This document shows positions 61,501 through 64,000 of a DNA stretch of 64,000 bases, piece by piece. The DNA comes from Echinococcus granulosus. Its lineage: Eukaryota > Platyhelminthes > Cestoda > Cyclophyllidea > Taeniidae. The position numbers and the translations under genes were made by a program. How positions within the stretch are numbered: position 1 is the first letter of the stretch; the number at the start of each line of letters is the position of its first letter. Below the pieces are notes generated by a model. That model did not search any database and was not told the origin of the DNA. It saw only the letters and a program-made list of their open reading frames with translations. The DNA lies in assembly GCF_000524195.1 (NCBI RefSeq), contig NW_020170401.1, forward strand, positions 650,327 to 714,326, written 5' to 3'.

Positions 61501-63150
61501 GGGCACATTTGAGCGACTCGCTCTCTTCCTTGCCACCCATCTGGCAGCCCAATTCGTCCACTTCCTCCTAATCAATTTTTCCTTTGTACTGGTCCGTGAA
61601 AACCCCTTCCATCTACTCAAACACTGCCTTTCCTCCTGGCTCATTGCCGTGGCAACTGGAAGCAGGTAGGTCGGACGAATTGAACTGCAAAAGTGCCTCA
61701 CCTCCGGAATCACTGACTTCTATGCCAAAGTACTGATACGCTATGGTAGCACGTGACTTCCTACCCTCGTGGGAGGTGGACTTTAACAATCCCTCATCTA
61801 CTTCATGAACCACTCGCATTTAACCGCATTGTCGTGCAGTTGGTGTTCCTGACGGGGAGATAAGTCTCTAGCACAAGAAAATTCTAAAGCATTGTTAGTC
61901 CTTTAAATGCAGCCCTTCATCACTTTAAATAAACCTTAGAGTAAAATTTGTATTTGGCAGAAGAGACAAGTTAAAACGCAAACACAAACTGCTAAGTTTA
62001 ATATTCCAGATTAAAGGCGTCAGTGAAGAGGAAAATAACCCTCCTTTTATAATCCCTTTATGCTGTCGAGTGTGCTTCATTTTCCCCTCTAGAATGGTTG
62101 GAATGCCGCATTTCTACCAAACCTGTGACGACTATGGACTGCCAGAATCAGTGTCCCGTTTCGTTCTGCCGTTGTCCTTGATGCTAAAAGCTGACGGCTC
62201 GGCTATTTTTATGACCAGTGCTTCGCTCTTCATTGCTCAACTTGAAAACGTCCAACTGGACGGCATTAAGTTCTTCATTCTCATGTAAGACTGGCACGTC
62301 TCGCAGCAGCATTACCACTTCCTTCGCCTAAAATAGGCCAATCTGTTTATGATCCGTTTGACCAACCACAATCCTAGGTCAAGGTCATTGCTAAAAATAC
62401 TCATATAAGAGTGTAGCATTTATTTAGCATAAAACCCATAGTTTAACGTGATTTTAAGTATTACGGACCAAACTCTTTACCTTTGTTAAACAATTTTGAT
62501 GCCTTTTTTGCCTACTCACAAGACAAGTGGTAGTGCCAACCCTCGACCAATGAAATCAGCGTGCCAAGATCATCATGATTAGGTATTCCTTTGTTTAGAT
62601 GTGCGTTTACCACATCCAGAATAATTTATTCTTTCCAAAATTGTTTCAAAAGGAGTGGTCAATTTTTCAATCTTTTTCAGAGTTTTAACAACGGCGCACG
62701 CTATTGCCCTGCCATCTATGCCTAGCGCAAGTGTGTTCGGCCTGATAAACGTGTTAAATGCAATTGGTGTGCCAGTAGAGCAGGCAGCGCTTCTTTTTTC
62801 TCTGGAATGGCTAAAGTAGGTCACACACTCATTCCACACGTCGAGGCAGAATTCAGGGCTTCGCTTATACTACTGTGCTTAATAAGTAGTTGCCCCCTTT
62901 TTATAAAGTCAATGAAAATTTGGAAATTGGAACAAAAATAAAACGGTTGCACAGTTTTGGTTACCTCACCACCGACTCCGTTTGATTTATTGCATCCAGT
63001 GATCGGATTCGTTGCGGCGAGACAGTCCTGTCCTCAATCTACTGCACCGCATTTGTATCCCACGTGAGAGAAAAGGGTTGGCAATCGGGCTTCTGGAAGG
63101 ATGCAATTGACAGCGAGCCAAATGCTGATCCACCTGGGAGGAGGACTTGA
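58564..63150 (+). CDS. SLC1/EAAT-type transporter with altered ion- and substrate-site motifs
   Basis: Plasma-membrane carrier related to sodium-coupled glutamate transporters. Exons: 58564-58762, 58844-58918, 59392-59514, 59644-59728, 59903-59945, 60011-60098, 60504-60630, 61438-61665, 62093-62284, 62681-62815, 63000-63150. The total is 1,446 nt (481 residues plus stop), with phase kept throughout and all SLC1 helices in order. TM1 is about 34-54, TM2 about 68-91 (MPGVLYIRVLQLTIVP), with a glycosylation site (NET) before VNMLGILFCSVAFGL. The usual serine-rich HP1 motif reads ATGSRMVGMP, NMDGT reads KADGS (355-359), and the TM8 NV-x-GD residues are lost, though D433 and R436 of the substrate site are kept. 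The ATG is the first in frame after a stop at 58504. It may be a diverged or non-glutamate carrier. Confidence 0.93.
58844..58918 (+). CDS. Transporter exon 2, ending in a GC donor
   Basis: 75-base exon encoding TM2 after acceptor aacacttag. The junction AACG|gcaagt is a near-perfect GC-AG donor and is the only one keeping phase with exon 3 (VVADMN), which corresponds to the family's conserved segment after TM2. Confidence 0.85.
59946..60010 (+). other. 65-nt intron of the transporter with a competing acceptor
   Basis: Donor gtaagg. The distal acceptor tatcgactag gives VGTDFEHPEKNAYNET in frame. The proximal AG at 59988 would give a frame that stops after 12 codons. The distal site is therefore the productive one. 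Confidence 0.75.
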
Positions 63151-63246
63151 TTTAATAGTCAAAATGTCCTCTAGAAAGGTGATTCTATCTCAAATTGTTG
63201 CAGCCCATGGCCTGTACTCCAGTTTAGCAAAATTTCGGCGGCTTTA

Positions 63247-63252
63247 AATAAA
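63247..63252 (+). terminator. Candidate polyadenylation signal of the transporter gene
   Basis: AATAAA 97 bases after the stop codon at 63148-63150, within the usual range. Confidence 0.5.
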
Positions 63253-64000
63253 TGTTGGGATTACTTTGTGAGCCTCAACACAATATTCCATCAGACAAGC
63301 TGTGAAAATTAGGCATCACAATTATCACCCTAATTTGGGTAGCTAATGCAGCCTATTCTCTTGATCATTGCCCAAGTCAAACAGATGACACAACGGCGAA
63401 GTGGCACAAAAGAAAGTCTGAAGGGAGATGGGGTGAGGCAGTATCTCCATCCATTCCATTTCGAGGTGCACACATAGCGGGTCAGTTCTGCAGTGTGTGG
63501 AGTTGCGGTGCGCTTTGTCTGAGGGGCGATAGGACCGCCTGTTGACCGATTGACTAGTCCTGACTACTTCTGAAGAAGCATTCGCCAGCCATCTTCAAGG
63601 TGCACGAATTTGCGTCAGACAACTCATTCTTGCACCCAGCGGTGTTTGACAGTTAACTGGTGACCAATTCCGTCGGAGGACCACCGCACTATACGCCCAC
63701 ACACCCACATAGGTACATAAACAAAGCAGCCTAGGACATGAAGGGATGAATCAGATGTGTGCTTGGAAGCGTGAGCGGTTGACGACGCAAGACCTACCAA
63801 GGCTGTTTCGCAGCGCAAGTCAGTCAATCAGCCGAAAAAAGTTTTTCGCACTGCCCAGTCCCAAAGATGTCGGCCCCTGCCTTGGTGAATGAGGTGAATC
63901 TTCTAGGTTAACCTCAACAGGTGACATTTGACACAGACATACGCAGGTTGCATTGTCACATCATTACAAAAAGGTTAAAAGCATTACTCTTTAATCAAAA
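63253..64000. other. 3' flank, nothing recognised
   Basis: No coding frame above 70 codons, no repeat-family copy and no RNA gene seen to the end of the window. Confidence 0.5.

Overview
The window looks like nuclear DNA of a parasitic flatworm, most likely a tapeworm. This rests on gene architecture and on decayed BEL/Pao and Ty3/gypsy retroelements in a moderately AT-rich background; no single sequence proves the species. There are no bacterial operons, rRNA or CRISPR arrays. A 100-base run of N at 39789-39888 marks a scaffold join.

Three protein-coding genes can be assembled exon by exon, with reading phase kept across every junction. (1) An NSD-family histone H3K36 methyltransferase lies on the + strand at 3984-24714. 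It has nine exons and 1,024 codons from ATG 4020: PHD finger, PWWP, AWS, SET, post-SET, a C-terminal C5HCH finger and an acidic tail. (2) An ETS-domain transcription factor of the ELK/TCF type lies on the - strand at 48830-53736, with two coding exons and 594 residues. (3) An SLC1/EAAT-type amino-acid transporter lies on the + strand at 58564-63150, with eleven exons and 481 residues. Its substrate and sodium-site motifs are strikingly altered.

Layout: 1-304 is an (AC)n tract. 330 to about 3230 is a decayed BEL/Pao element on the - strand. 3984-24714 is the NSD gene; its 7.4 kb first intron carries two copies of a short interspersed repeat, and its 6.6 kb third intron holds a decayed Ty3/gypsy reverse transcriptase next to a LINE-like scrap. 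24715-48829 is 24 kb between the convergent NSD and ETS genes with no confident gene. It holds a cluster of the same short repeat in reverse orientation, one possible orphan exon with a membrane-like sequence, and an unexplained 202-codon frame. 53737-58563 separates the divergent ETS and transporter genes and is rich in GT/TGCG simple sequence. 63151-64000 is the transporter's 3' flank.

The three genes act in unrelated processes (chromatin, transcription, transport) and nothing suggests co-regulation. The most notable items are the divergent transporter, two GC-AG introns, the apparently unnamed ~180 bp repeat family with at least nine copies, and lineage-style insertions within the PWWP and C5HCH domains of the NSD protein.
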